A DNA stretch of 64,000 bases, from the NCBI GenBank assembly GCA_902729315.2, contig LR746272.1, positions 5,712,272 through 5,776,271 on the forward strand. Direction: 5' to 3'. The stretch is from Spirodela intermedia. Its lineage: Eukaryota; Streptophyta; Magnoliopsida; Alismatales; Araceae. Shown in pieces: positions 10,619 through 23,678 of the stretch. The notes beneath the pieces were generated by a model. That model searched no databases, was not told where the DNA came from, and saw only the letters and a program-made list of their open reading frames with translations. A program made the position numbers and the translations under genes. Within the stretch, counting starts at the first letter, position 1, and each line of letters starts with the position of its first letter.

Positions 10619-12195
10619 TACGAATTTTTGGATATTTAAAAGTATTTATGAACAAATATATCAATTATCATTCAATAAAACTTCCAAAAATAGCGATAAT
10701 TTTCCAATTCGATCAAGGGATATAATATAATATCTGGTAATTATTTAGAATTTTCTTCAATGAATACTATTTTCTATGAATTTAATACTAGGAAATAAAA
10801 AGAAAATATATTTAAAATTCACGAAAAAAGTAAATAAGGGTGCAGACGTCAAGATGATGTCAGCGGCCGGCAAATGCGAATCGAGTAGAAATAGAGTTCT
10901 GCCCAACGATTCTTACGTAAGCGATTGCAGACGATTTAATTGAACAAATTAAGATCTACAAAAGCCTGAAGAATCGTAATTGAATGAAGTATATCTTGGT
11001 AAATTGAAATCAGACAAATTATCACTAAATAAAGTAGAAATTAAGTTGAAAGTAGGAAAACAGAGTTCTAGTGTTGCGACAGCGATGCATCGGCGATGCA
11101 CCGGAATCCTGAGCGTTCGGGAGGATCGTCATGTAGTGTCCACAACCTCGAAGGCTCTCTTTGGAGAAGGACGACGTAGGCAATCTCTAGATCTTCTTGC
11201 GAAGTCTAGAGATCAATGAAATGGGTTGTCAAATCATTTCTAGCGGCTGTCACCTGGTGGAGCAGAAAAACGGCGACTTTGTGGCTCTCCGACGGTTGTC
11301 ACCTAACGGAGAGGAGCTGGATGGAGGTGGGGCGCATATCATGGAGCTTCATCCTCAGGTCCGTGCAGCAAGAGGAGGCTCTTCATTGCATTCGGTACGC
11401 TCTTAGGAGGTGGCGACTTGTCTCCCGGTAGATCATCCTCTTCCCGACGACGGCTTATTCGTCGATCAATCATAGATGCTTTATTAGATGGATTCACGAT
11501 CCTTTTATCACGAATCGTTCAACAATTTTAGTAACAATGCTCCACGAATCACGTTGACAAGATTTTCTCCGATGATCCAGCGATTCTAATTGCTTAATCC
11601 TTCACCGGCAATCTATAGGAAAGTCGCGATAATCAGATAAAAAAATATGAGTTTTGGCTCTAGGAGGATTCAAACCCGCGCTAGTTGCCGCGCCCTTTCT
11701 AGGGAAGGTGTGATGCAGGTTTAGTCTCACATCGGTTGTACATCGACGTTTCTGGCGAATATATAGTAATATTACATTTCCGATCAAGTCCCTTTCTCAC
11801 GCGTGTATGACCACTCCTTGCCCCACAACCGGCTGGCCACTGGTGACATGGAAGGGGGGTGGTGCACACGTGCCCCATCGGTCCAAGCCGCTCGAGCCCC
11901 TGCTCGTGGCTACTCCCTGACTATGCTTCTAACCCACTTGTGGGCCCGGCTGGCCAGCGGTCCCCCTCATTTTGTTTTATTTTTATTTTTATTTCTTTTT
12001 CTTCATTTATCTCAAAAGTAAGACTGTAAAAATCAAATAAATTTGTATAAAATCACATAATTACCTAAAAATTCAGGTTAATCAATTGAAAACCACTTTT
12101 CACACTTTAACATAAATATAAGTCTATTTATCATGAGTTAAGGCTAAAACTATATTATTTACTAATTATTAACTCATGATAATGAAGACTTATCA
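10619..12195 (-). mobile_element. G-family LTR inserted in leader of plus-strand element
   Basis: This antisense LTR lies between the leader (10514-10610) and gag start (12242) of the plus-strand element. It ends normally with GACTTATCA. Its left end lacks about 65 bp of the usual terminus, yet AGTAA occurs on both sides (10614-10618, 12196-12200). Compared with other G leaders, about 45 bp of host leader is also missing at the junction. Confidence 0.75.
11723..11765 (+). promoter_or_regulatory. USE + TATA module
   Basis: AGTCTCACATCG (one mismatch) is followed by TATATA at 11760-11765 with 25 bp between. It is antisense to the LTR that carries it. Confidence 0.5.
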
Positions 12196-12241
12196 AGTAA
12201 CAATTATTAAAAAAATTCTTCGAATTTATTGAATTTTTTTT

Positions 12242-14242
12242 ATGCATGGTAGAAGATCCTTGCATTCAAGGCTAGAAAATTCTTTCATTATTTCATTCAA
12301 AACTAAAAATCTAGAAGGAAAAAAAAAATTAGATCTTGAAGTAAGTACAGGTCAAACTAAGAACAATCCTATGGTCATGAAAAATCATTATATCTCTGAC
12401 TCATTTCAAAGAGCATCCAATAGTAGAGTCTCATTAGAACCCACTATTAAATTTGAAATAAATCTAGGAATTTTTCAAATGCTCCCTAATTTTCATAGAT
12501 TGTCTTTAGAGGAACCTCATCAGCACTTAGAAAAAATTCATATGGTCTATGATTTAGTTAATCTCCCTCAAGTTACACTGGAAATTATTAAGATGAAATT
12601 ATTTCCTCATATACTTAGGGACAAAGCTAGTCATTGGCTATCCACGTTAGATAGAGAATTAACTAGTTGGAAAGACATAGAACAGGCCTTTCTTCGAAAA
12701 ATTTATCTCTTAGGAAAAACTCAAAATATGAGAAAACATATATAGAGTTTTTCTCAAAGACCAAGAGAAACTTTACATGAGACATGGGAAAAATTCAAAG
12801 ATTTACTTAGAAAGTGTCCTCATCATGTTATACCCAAGTGGCAGCTTAATAGAATTTTTTATGATGGATTATTAGAACAACATAGAAATATGGTTGATTC
12901 TATATGTGAAGGAGCTTTTATAGAGAAAACCTCTGATGAGATTTACAGTCTTTATGAGAATTTAAGTGAAAATTCTAAAGATCAAGTCTCTTTTAAATTA
13001 TATGATAGGGATAAGAAGAGAGGAATTTATGAATTGCATCATGATGATGACTCTAAGTTAAGAAATGAGGTTAATCAAATTAATCAAAGATTAGAAAAAC
13101 TTGGTTTACTTATTGAGAATATTAGAAAGCCTCCTAACCTTCAATTGAATGCATATAGTGCTTATCCTATGTATGGTTAAAATGATCATTTCGAATTTCA
13201 ATATTATAATTTAGATCAACCATTTCATCCTAGGCAAGAACAAGTGCAGGTACCCCACGATTTTAGTAAAAATAGGAAATAGTTTTCTAATGCTTATAAT
13301 CCTAATTAGGAGAATAATTTTTCGTGGAGAAACCCAAATAATATTCAAAATCTAGAAGCACTTAGATCCAATTCAAATTTTCAATTTCATCCAAAATAGG
13401 AACACAGATTTCAGAAAAATTAGCCTTCTCAAATCCAACTTGATGCTATAGAAATGATGCAGCAAATGAGCCAAATGATGCAACAAACTATGAATCAAAT
13501 GATGTTGCACCAAAAACAAATTATAGAGGCTTTTGAGAATAGGAGAGAAGAGGGACAACCACTTAGTCAGCCCATAGAAAATTTAAGAAACTGTCCAACA
13601 ATAGGATTTCAACAAGGAGAGTCTAGTTGGATAAATTTAGGAAAAAACCCACGAAATGAAAATATTAGGACAGTGAATAAATTGAGTGAGAATATTTTAC
13701 CTGATCTTTATTTCCAATTATTAGAAGAAATCGATGAGCCATTAGAAGTAAATGAGAATATTAAGGCTGAAAATATAGTAGTAGAAAACTTGAATAAAAT
13801 CATTTATTACTCACAATTGATGAATGAATATAGTGAGGATGATGAGGAGAAAGAGCCTTTAGATGAAGAAACAACAACTGATCATGGAAGAATCATCTAA
13901 ATTTTAGAAATTAATAAATCTAATCATAATTTTGTAGCCATGGATGTTGATAGTGAGGATGATGATGTATATCATATACCGAAATTAGAAGATAGCTCTT
14001 GAGAAGATGAAGAATTTGATGAATTGAGAAACGAAAAACTAGAAAAAGAGTTGATTCAACTAATGAAGAGAAACAAAAATAATGGATATGAATATAGAGA
14101 TAATTTTGGAGGACAAAATTTGAATTTTACTGAATTCATTAGGTCTGAGATTAAAGAAGATAATCCTTTCATCCTTCAAAACCCACAGCCCATTAAAATT
14201 ACTTCTAAGCTTGAAATATTTCATTCCTCGCAAATTGAATAA
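12242..14242 (+). pseudogene. Gag polyprotein of plus-strand gag-only G element
   Basis: A single reading frame of about 667 codons can be followed from MHGRRSLHSRLENSF to the acidic C-terminus. It is broken only by in-frame stops (first at 12746) and no frameshift is seen. The N-terminal third has the Ty3/gypsy gag core (LPNFHRLSLEEPHQHLEK, RDKASHWLSTLDRELTSW, LHETWEKFKDLLRKCPHH). The middle is Gln/Met-rich (around 13454-13520, MMQQMSQMMQQTMNQMML). The C-terminal part is acidic (NEYSEDDEEKEPLDEE). No protease, RT or integrase follows. Several stops sit where the minus-strand copy at 24090-27779 has Trp or Gln, suggesting decay by C-to-T or G-to-A changes. Confidence 0.8.
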
Positions 14243-14248
14243 ATATGT

Positions 14249-14650
14249 ATGGAAGATAAAATGAAACAAGGGAAGATTATGCAGATAAAAGAACACATTA
14301 TGAAATAGGTGAATGGAAGAATTAGAGATATCAATTTAGATGAAAAAATTCTAGATTGGGTAAGATCTAATTTGAAAATATATGGCTTGAACACATTTTA
14401 TGGTCTATTAATAGAAAGTATTTATTAATGAATGAGAGCCATACAAAACAAGATAGAAATGAGGAAAGATTCTTTCCAAAATGGAAATATTATTTTTAGG
14501 AAAATTTTGTTAATTTTCATTTTGTTTTGGCTGAAAGTATGTCAAGGTATATATATAAAGTATATGAATTTATGCTAAATCTGAAAAAGAATATCATGAA
14601 ACTTACCTTGGGATACAAATATATTTTGATGGCCATAGATCATCTTATAT
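14249..14650 (+). pseudogene. Broken copy of the extra ORF of gag-only G elements
   Basis: This is the plus-strand counterpart of the intact 134-residue ORF at 23679-24083. It begins at the ATG at 14249 and shows the same residue pattern (KIMQIKEH, NRKYLLMNES, YEFMLNLKKNIMKLTLGY), but has in-frame stops, one soon after the start. It lies between the gag and the 3' non-coding region, where autonomous relatives have pol. I recognise no domain. Confidence 0.6.
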
Positions 14651-15262
14651 GATCTAAGAGCTGTCCAGCTGAAGATATTAAATTCAGCATTGCATGGCAG
14701 GCAACCCATGGTTTTTATTTCATTCTGTTTGATTTTTTTTTAAGCTCTATTTTTCTTAGAATTTTACATTACTTGTTTCTGTATTTTTTTTTCGAAAAAG
14801 TGCAGGAGGAGGAGTGTAAGATGAAGTGAAAAATTAAAAACAAGGTTGAGGTGGTCTTTCTGAGCTTTATCATTTATGACAACATTTTTAATGCTTAACT
14901 TTACAATATGCATGCTTCACTTGAAAATTATATTTTCTGCATATTCTATTTCGATTTTTCTGTGTCATTGAGGACAATGTCATTTTTAAGTTGGGGGTTG
15001 AATTATTAATTATTAATTTATGCTGTAGGACGATTAAGAACATGTGTTTGCATTTTTTTTTCATGCTCACTTAGAACAGCAGCTAAAAAAATAAAAATAA
15101 AATAAAATTTGAAAAAACTACAACATCTATTTTCTGGTTTTCTATCAGGAACAACAGACTGTTAAAAACAACAGACAAAAAACAACCCAAAGTTTGAAAT
15201 TCTAGAGATCCTTTTCTCACATTTCAATCCCCTAGACATATATTACTAAAATTCGAAATTAC
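14651..15262 (+). other. 3' non-coding region of plus-strand G element
   Basis: The sequence matches 23090-23678 of the complete element in reverse. It holds an internal polypurine tract, TTTTTAAGTTGGGGGTTG, near 14985. It stops abruptly at a truncated LTR fragment. Confidence 0.65.
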
Positions 15263-15675
15263 AGTCCCTTTCTCCCGCGTGTATGACCACTCTTTGCCTT
15301 ATAGCCGGCTGGCCACCAGTGATGTGGAAGGGGAGTGGCACACATGTGCCCCCATCAATCCTAGCCGCTTGAGCCCCTGCTCATGGCTCCTCTCTGACTG
15401 CACTTCCGACCTACTTGCGGGCCCAGCTAGCCGACGGGTCCCCCCCCCATTTTGCTATATTTTTATTTTTATTTTGTTTTCTTCATTTATCTCAAAAATA
15501 AGACTATAAAAATCATATCTATTTGTAGAAAATCACATAATTAGCCAAAAATTCACGTTAATCAACTGAAAACTACTTTTCACACTTTAACACAAATATA
15601 AGTCTATTTATCATGAGTTAAGACTAAAACTATATTATTTACTAATTATTAACTCATGATAATGAAGACTTATCA
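15263..15675 (-). mobile_element. G LTR fragment
   Basis: About 410 bp corresponding to the GC-rich segment through the GACTTATCA terminus of other G LTRs, lacking the rest. It joins the plus-strand G element on its left to a family-B reverse transcriptase on its right. Confidence 0.75.
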
Positions 15676-17448
15676 CCCACTAACTATTAGAAATAGGGTA
15701 AATAATATCAGCATCTAACCATTTAATGATTTCTTTCTTTACCACTTCTTTCATGTTTGGGTTCTGCCTATGTTATATTTCCCTTGATGATTTCAAATTA
15801 TCTTTAGTATATATTCTATGCTTGCAAATTGATGGGCTGATCCCCTTGAGATCAACCATCGTCTACTCTATTGCTTTCTTATGTTCTTGTAAAACCTCTA
15901 ATGCTTTCTTTTCCTATTCAATAGTCAATAAGGTAGAGATAATCATAGGTAAGGTTTGGTTTGGTCCAAGAAAAATATATTTCAATAAATAAGGAAGAGG
16001 TTTTAATTCTAAACTTGAGGGATTCTCTAAAGATGATTCTATAAATATTATGTCATGATCTAATGCCTCTTTCTTACAATATTTTTTATCTAATGCATGA
16101 ATATGAAATGGAAGAATTAATTGATCAACTTGCTGAACATAATTCATTTCTTCTATGCATGAATCAATCACATCAATATCTTCATAATTGTCATTATCTT
16201 CATGTGAAAATCTTGAACTTTTAAAAATTGTTAAAGAGATGTTTTGACCTTCAGATTTCATATTTATAATCTCATTTTTCGCAATCAATACATACTTTGG
16301 CTGTGGCAAGAAATGGGCATCCTAATATGATTGGTGCATGAGAAAGATTATCTAAAATAGGAATATCTAAAATCAAAAAATCCACTGGAAATCTACATCC
16401 TATAACATGCATAATGACATCTTCTAGGAGACCCCTAGGTGTTTTAATAGATCTATCTACTAGCTGAAGTTCTATTAAAGTTGGTTTTAGTTCTCCTAAT
16501 TTGAAATTTTTGAAAACAACCAAAGGTAATAAATTAACACTTGCTCCCAAATCTAAGAGCACAATTTCTAAATGTAGTTTCACCCACTTTACATGAGATA
16601 AGAGGTGCTCTTAAATCCTTACATTTCCTAGGCAAAGAATGAAAAATAATGACACTACCCTTTTCGGATAAAGATATCTTCTGAGGTGACCTATGAGGTG
16701 TGCATAAGTCATTTAAAATTTTTGTATATGCAGGTGTATGTTTGATTGCATCTATCAAAAGAATGGAGATCTGAACTTGTTTAAATATTTTTATAAGCTT
16801 TTCATTAGGTTCAGCTCTTTTCCTAAGTTTTTGTTCTAATGCCTTAGGAAAGGGGACTGTTTTTCCAAGTTCATCTTGCTATGATAAAATAGGAACGGGT
16901 GGTACTTCTATTTTTTCTTTTGATTCTTTTTTTTCTTCCTCTAAATTCTCATCATTAGAAAATAAACTATCATGTTCATTATCCTCATCATTCAGCACTT
17001 CATCATCATGAACTTGTTTGTTTAAAAAATCTGGTGTATATAAATCTTTGAGTTACTTTTTACTCCTCAAAGTGGTCACCGGTTTTACATTTTCAAAACC
17101 TTGAGATGTAGATGATTCATGGCTATTAGAAGGTTGATTTCATGAGTTCATGATGAGTTGACTAGGAAGATGACCTGTTTCATGTTTTGAGTGGGCCAAG
17201 GCTAGTTTACCTCTCTCTTTTTCTAGCCCAAGGGTTGTTTACTGATTTTCTTGCCTAATTTGCTCCATCATCTTTATCATAGATGTATTTGTTTCCTGTA
17301 GTTGCTGCATCATCTGTCCCATAAACTATTGTATCGAATTTGAATTCATTTCAGATTGATTTTGATATGAATTAGGATATTGTGGGCTGAAATTAGGGAC
17401 TGAACTTGAAGAAGGGATGAAATTTTGGGCTGGTGGCTGATGAGTACC
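15676..17448 (-). pseudogene. Family-B Athila-like gag-protease-RT remnant
   Basis: On the minus strand, from right to left, the blocks are: the end of gag and pre-protease (ITPAYTKILNDL, TPHRSPQKISL), an aspartic protease with intact active-site wording (LLDLGASVNLLP then ILGCPFLATAKV, 16272-16583), an acidic linker with LELKPLPYLLKYIFLGPNQ (15914-16309), and the start of RT (NPNMKEVVKKEIIKWLDADI). RT is cut at the tryptophan of its SKWV motif by an LTR fragment. The right end is cut by the GA-LTR at 17449. The protease frame appears open but the element as a whole is dead. It differs clearly from family G in the pre-protease region. Confidence 0.85.
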
Positions 17449-17699
17449 TAGTGTGCGCTTGTTGTTGTGTTTAAATGTACACTATCTAATAATATTTATA
17501 ATTAAGACTTAATAAAATATTAGTATAGAAGTAAGTCTTAAGTTGAACATAGGGAGATTGATTAATTCGTCATGAAAACTAATTTAGTTTATATATAAAG
17601 TAATTTTAATTAATATTTAATAGAAATAATAAAATAAAATGGTGAGGTGAGAAGAATAAAGGAAGAAAAGTGTAGAAAAGGAAGGAGGAAAAGAGAGAA

Positions 17700-17960
17700 A
17701 GAGAGAACTCTCACAAGAGAGAGAAGGGATGAGATCTCTCGAGAAAGGGAGAGAAAGAGAGAGGAGGAGAGGAAGCTTTCACGAGAGAGAGAAGGGATGA
17801 GATCTTGTGCAAATGGGAGAGAAAGAGAGAGGAGGAGAGGAAGCTTTCACGAGAGAGAGAAGGGATGAGATCTTGTGCAAATGGGAGAGAAAGAAAGAAA
17901 GCTCTCACAAGAGAGAGAAGGGATGATATCTTTCGCAAAAGGGAGAGAAAGAGAAAAGAC
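17700..17960. repeat. GA-rich minisatellite, 68-bp period (copy 2)
   Basis: AAGCTTTCACGAG recurs at 17773 and 17841, exactly 68 bp apart, with about four units in all. Arg/Glu-rich and Ser/Leu-rich frames on the two strands are by-products. Confidence 0.85.
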
Positions 17961-18431
17961 GAGAATGAAGAAAGAGAGAAATACAATCAACCCATTTTCT
18001 TGGACGAATGTGTGCTCGAGGATTCACACACATGACATGAGGTCAACCGTGAATGACTCAAGTTGAAAATAATTTTAGCTTGATCTCAGACGAGTTTCAG
18101 AGGATTCAGAAGAAGAACGAAGATCATTCATCAAGTTTTAAAGTAGTTCTACTCATTTCAATTGAAACTTGCATGAAATGGAAAGAACTTGCTGTAAAAT
18201 ATAAATAAATGAAAAAAGAGGGTAAGTAAATACTGAAAAGAGAAAATAAATCATTGCCTAAGTTTAGTCTACCTCTTGGGCAACTAGAGACATTAGTGTG
18301 GTGTCTTGGTTTCGTCCGAACATGCCACACCACACTGAAAGTTGCAAAAGTATCATCTAAAAGTGCTGCGCTTCTTGCTAGAGATATCCGTCAAAAGAGG
18401 GGTCGACAACGCTGTCACCGTCATCTAGGGG

Positions 18432-20021
18432 TGATAAGTCTTCATTATCATGAGTTAATAATTAGTAAATAATATAGTTTTAGCCTTAACTCGTGATAAA
18501 TAGACTTATATTTGTGTTAAAGTGTGAAAAGTTGTTTTCAGTTGATTAATGTGATTTTTGGGTAATTATTTGATTTTATACGAATTTATATGATTTTTAC
18601 AATCTTACTTTTGAGATAAATGAAGAAAAAGAAATAAAACTAAAATATTGCAAAATGGGGAGGACCCGCCGGCCAGCCGGGCCCACAAGCGGGTCGGAAG
18701 CTTAGTTAGGGAGTAGCCACGAGCAGGGGCTCGAGCGACTTGGACCGATAGGGGCAAGGAGTGGTCGTACACGCGAGAGAAGGGACTTTGCTTAAAAAGC
18801 TAACATTACTATATATTCGCCTAAAAAATCGGTACACAACCGATGTGGGACTAAACCCGCGTCACACCTTCCTCAGAAGGGGGCGGACAACCGGCGCGGG
18901 TTCAAATCCTCCCAGAGTCAAAATTCATATATTTTTATCTGATTATCACGACTTTCTTGCAGATCACCGGTGAAGGATTAAGCAATCAGAATCGTTGGAT
19001 CATTAGCGAAAATCTCGTCAACGCGATTCGTAGAGCATTGCTACTAAAATTGTTGAACGATTCGCGATAAAAGGATTGCGAATCCATCGAGTAAATCATC
19101 TCCGATTGATCGATGAACAAGCCGTCGTCGGGAAGAGGACGATCCGCCGAGAGACGAGTCGCCACCTCCTGAGAGCGTACCAGATGCGATGAAGAGCCTC
19201 CTCTTGCTGCACGGACCTGAGGATGAAGCTCCCTGACACGCGCCTCACCTCCATCCAGCTCCTCTCCGTCGGGTGACAACCGTCGAAGAGCCACAAAGTC
19301 GCCGTTTTTCCGCTCCGCCGGGTGACAGCTGCAGGAGATGACTCGGCGACCCATTTCATTAATTTCTAGACTTCGTGAGAAGATCTAGAGATTGCCCATG
19401 TCGTCTTTGCCCAAGGAGAGCCTTCGAGGCCGTGGACACTGCACGACGATCCTCCTGAATGCTCAGGATTCTGGTGCATCGCCGACGCATCGTCGTCGCA
19501 ACGCCGGAACTCTATTTTCCTGCTTTCAAACTTACTTTACGCTTCATTTAGTGATAGTTTTTGTGAATTTAATTTACCAAAATATACTTTGTTCTATTAT
19601 GATTCTTCTAGCTTTTACAGATCTTAATTTGATTAACTAAATCGTCTGTAATCGCTTTCGTAAGAATCGCCGGGCGGAACTCTGTTTCTGCCCGATTCGC
19701 GTTCGTCGGGCGCTGACGTCATCTTGACGTCCGCACCCTTATTTCCTTCTTTTTCGTAAATTTTAAATATATTTCTTTTTCATTTCCTAGTATAAAATTC
19801 ATAGAAATTCGTATTCATTGAGAAAAATTCTGAATAATTACCAGATATTATATTACATCCCTATGATCGACCTGGAAAATTACCGCTATTTTTGAAAGTT
19901 TTATTGAATTATAATTGATATATTTATTTAGAAATACTTCTAAATATCCGAAAATTCGTATTTTCTAGTTTTATAAATTTTAGATTTACGTGATTTAATA
20001 TACAACGACTGAGTCACGTCA
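18432..20021 (+). mobile_element. Solo G-family LTR, 5-bp TSD AGGGG
   Basis: A complete 1,590-bp LTR runs from TGATAAGTC to GTCACGTCA in sense orientation. AGGGG flanks both sides (18427-18431, 20022-20026). The paralogous empty site in GA-LTR copy 1, near 2090, reads TTGAGGGGAGAAGGG, confirming the insertion point. It is nested in GA-LTR copy 2. Confidence 0.92.
18810..18852 (-). promoter_or_regulatory. USE + TATA module
   Basis: On the minus strand, AGTCCCACATCG (18841-18852) precedes TATATA (18810-18815) by 25 bp. It is antisense to the solo LTR. Confidence 0.55.
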
Positions 20022-20492
20022 AGGGGGAGAAAGGAAGAGCTGACCACTCACTAGAGGCCTTGAGTGAAGTCGGGAAAGGAAGGAAGAAGCTTGTCAATCA
20101 TTGAAGACGTCGATCATGCAAAAGGAGGGAAGAACGGATTTCGTATTCATGACTGCCGTTGGGATTTTAAAGATAATCAATAATGTCTATTTTACTAGAT
20201 AAAAATTGATTATTGTCTTTATATCCTTAATAGTGATACATGTGAAGACTTAAGTTCCTAGTATCGTGGTGCTTCAGAAGCCGCTGGATTAGATGAGCTT
20301 GGTATGTGGCGTGCTGAGCAATGCAAGATCAACCCGCTACGAACTGCTGCCGATTGGGAACTTAAATTCTTAGTACCATGGCGCCTCCATAGCCGTTGGA
20401 TCATCTTTTAAGGCCACATGCATGTTGAGCGCTGTTGGATTTACAAACTATTGATAGATCGCTTTACACATCTAGTATCATGGTGGTTCACC

Positions 20493-22095
20493 GACGTGAC
20501 TTAGTCGTTGTATAGTAAGTCACACAAATTTAAAATTTATAAAACTAAAAAAATATGAATTTTTAGATATTTAAAAGTATTTCTGAAAAAATATATCAAT
20601 TATAATTCAATAAAACTTCCAAAAATAGTGGTAATTTTCCAAGTTGATCACAGGGATGTAATATAATACTCGGTAATTATTCAGAATTTTCCTCAAAGAA
20701 TACTATTTTCTACAAATTTTATACTAAGAAATGAAAAGGAAATATATTTAAAATTAACAAAAAAGTGAAATAAGGGTGTGGACGTCATGATGACGTTAGT
20801 GCCTGGCGAACGCGAGTCGAGCGAAAATAGAGTTCCACCCGGCGATTCTTATGTAAGCAATTACAAACAATTTAATTGATCAAATTAAGATCTATAAAAG
20901 TCGGAAGAATCGTAATTGAATGAAGTATATCTTGGTAAATTTAAATCACACAAATTATCACTAAATGAAGCAAAAAGTAAGTTGAAAGTAAGAAAACAAA
21001 GTTCCGGCGTCACGGCGGCGATGCATCGGAATCCTGAGCATTCGGGAGGATAGTCATGCAGTGTTCACAGCCTCAAAGGCTCTCTTTGGAGAAGGACGAC
21101 GTAGGCAATCTCTAGATCTTCTTGCGAAGTCTAGAGATCAATGAAATGGGTTGTCAAATCATCTCCGGCGGCTGTCACTTGGCAGAGCGAAAAAACGGTG
21201 ACTTTGCGGCTCTCTAGTGGCTGTCACCCGACGGAGAGGAGCTAGATGGGGGTGGGGCGCGTGTCACGGAGCTTCATCCTCAAGTCCGTGCAGTAAGAGG
21301 AGGCTCTTCATCGCATCCGGTATGCTCTCAAGAGGCGGTGACTCATCTCTTGGCGGATCGTCCTCTTCCCAACGACGGCTTGTTCGTCGATCAATCGGAG
21401 ATGCTTTACCCGATGGATTCGCGATCCTTTTACCACGAATCGTTCAGCAATTTTAGTAACAATGCTCCGCGAATCACGTTGACAAGATTTTCGCCAATGA
21501 TCCAGCGATTCTGGTTGCTTAATCCTTCATCGGCGATCTGTAGGAAAGTCGCGATAATCAGATAAAAAATATGAGTTTTGGCTTTGGGAGGATTCGAACC
21601 CATGCCGGTTGCCCACCCTTTTTGGGGAAGGTGACGCGGGTTTAGTCCCACATTGCTTGTGCGCCAGATTTTCTAGCGAATATATAGTAATGTTACATTC
21701 AAAAGCAAGTCCCTTTCTCGCGCATGTACGACCACTCCTTGCCCCATAGCCGACTGGCCACCGGTGATGTGGAAGGGGGGTGGTGCACACGTGCCCCTAT
21801 CGGTCCAAGCCACTCGAGCCCTTGCTCACGACTACTTCCCGACTACACTTCCGGGCCTGGCTGACTAGTGGATCCCCCCCATTTTGTTTTATTTCTTTTT
21901 CTTCATTTATCTCAAAAGTAAGATTGTAAAAATCCTATAAATTTGAATAAAATCATATAATTACCCAAAAATTCACGTTAATCAACTAAAAACCACTTTT
22001 CATACTTTAACACAAATATAAGTCTATTTATCATGAGTTAAGGCTAAAACTATATTATTTACTAATTATTAACTTATGATAATGAAGACTTATCA
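20493..22095 (-). mobile_element. 3' LTR of E2
   Basis: It runs from (TG)ACGTGAC, with the first bases altered, to GACTTATCA in plus coordinates. The polypurine tract lies immediately inside at 22096. It contains an antisense snRNA-type promoter module and the GC-rich segment. Confidence 0.88.
21644..21686 (+). promoter_or_regulatory. USE + TATA module in E2 3' LTR
   Basis: AGTCCCACATTG is followed by TATATA at 21681-21686, 25 bp later. Transcription from here would run rightward, antisense into the element. Confidence 0.55.
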
Positions 22096-23678
22096 CACCC
22101 CCCAACTTAAATCATTGGTAGTCCCTTAGCAATGAAATTACGAAAATAAAAATTTATAAATCTCAAACATCATATTTCAATACAGAAAAAAATACAATTA
22201 GAAATAATGCACCTTTAGACACTTTGGATCCTTATATCAAGTATTTAAGAATGATGTCAAGCACTTAAATATTTAAGCACTCCTTGGAATAACAATCTAG
22301 ACTTCACTTTTTCTATTCACATCTTTATCACTTCTTCACTCATAGATATATTTACAAGATGTTTCAATTATCAATACTCATCCAAGAATAATATTGATCC
22401 TACATTTCCTTTTTTCCATGGCTTGATTTTTGAAGTTCACACTATATTTCTTCCTTCTTTTTTCTATTTTTATATATAGTGGATAAGTAGCTTTTCCTGT
22501 AGACAAATTTTGACAATAAGAATAATGTCTCACACCCTCCATGATGTGTACTCTTCATTTTCAGGGCTTTCACTCTATCCACTTATTTTGCAGCAAGTGT
22601 TTTTCTATGCACGATTTTCGACAATGAGAATGATGTCTCACACCCTCTATGTGTACTCTTCGTTTCTAGATTTTTCACATTGCTCTCTCTCTTTTTTTTT
22701 TGAAATAAGTGATTTCTCCTCACAAGTCCTATAGATTAGGGTGCAAAAATCTCCATTAAACTCAAATGATCAATCAAATTTTCACATCAAGTAAATACTA
22801 TCCATCAAGATCATGAAGTGAAAATCTATAAAATCAAATTCATGTTATCTGTCATGTATCCAAGGAGTATTCCAACACTTCATGCTACTAGATCATTCTT
22901 TTGACTCAATAATAATCTTCCTTGTATCTTTTGGTATCAATCAATCTAATTGATTTGATTTTTCATGCATGCAATATGATGTAAGAAATTTGTAAATTAG
23001 ATAGTTCTGACAGTTCTATTTTCTGTTTTCAGTTCTATTTTTAGCAATAATAAATTTGTCAAAAATAAATCAAAACTATCCTCTTTATAGCTGTAATTTC
23101 GAATTTTAGTAATATATGTCTAGGGCATTGAAATGTGAGAAAAGGTTCTCTAGAATTTCAAATTTCCGGCTATTTTTTGTCTGCTATTTTTGACAGTCTG
23201 TTGTTCCTAACAGAAAACCAGAAAATAGATGTTGCAGTTTTTTTGAATTTTATTTTATTTTTATTTTTTTAGTTGCTGTTCTAAGTGAGCATGAAAAAAA
23301 AATGCAAACACATGTTCTTAATCGTCCTACAGCATAAATTAATAATTAATACTTCACCCCCCAACTTAAAAAATGACATTGTCCTCAATGACATAGAAAA
23401 ATCGAAATAGAATATGTAGAAAATATAATTTTCAAGTGAAGCATGCATATGTGCAAAGTTAAGCATTAAAAATATTGTCATAAATGATAAAGCTCAGAAA
23501 GACATCACCTCAACCTCGTTTTTAATTTTCCACTTTATCTTATAGATATGTAGAAACAAGTACTGCGAAATTCTAAGAAAAACAAAGCTTAAAAAAAATC
23601 GAATAGAATGAAATAAAAACCATGGGTTGCCTCTCATGTAGCGCTGAATTTAACGTCTTCAGCTGGACAGCTCTTAGA
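22096..23678 (-). other. 3' non-coding region of E2 with two polypurine tracts
   Basis: No coding homology is seen. The terminal tract (CACCCCCCAACTTAAAT, 22096-22112) touches the 3' LTR. A second near-identical tract lies at 23355-23370, about 1.26 kb upstream in the sense direction. A direct duplication of about 109 bp is visible near 22511 and 22620, sharing ATGTCTCACACCCTC. Confidence 0.7.

Noticed and set aside
11197-11431. Repeated short frames (EMKWVVKSF.., SGCHLVEQKNGDF..) in every G LTR
   Set aside because: They lie inside LTR sequence, overlap each other, and vary in frame between copies.
18881-18930. Possible tRNA gene around GGTTCAAATCC in the G LTR
   Set aside because: Only a T-arm-like motif is visible; I could not build acceptor, D or anticodon arms.
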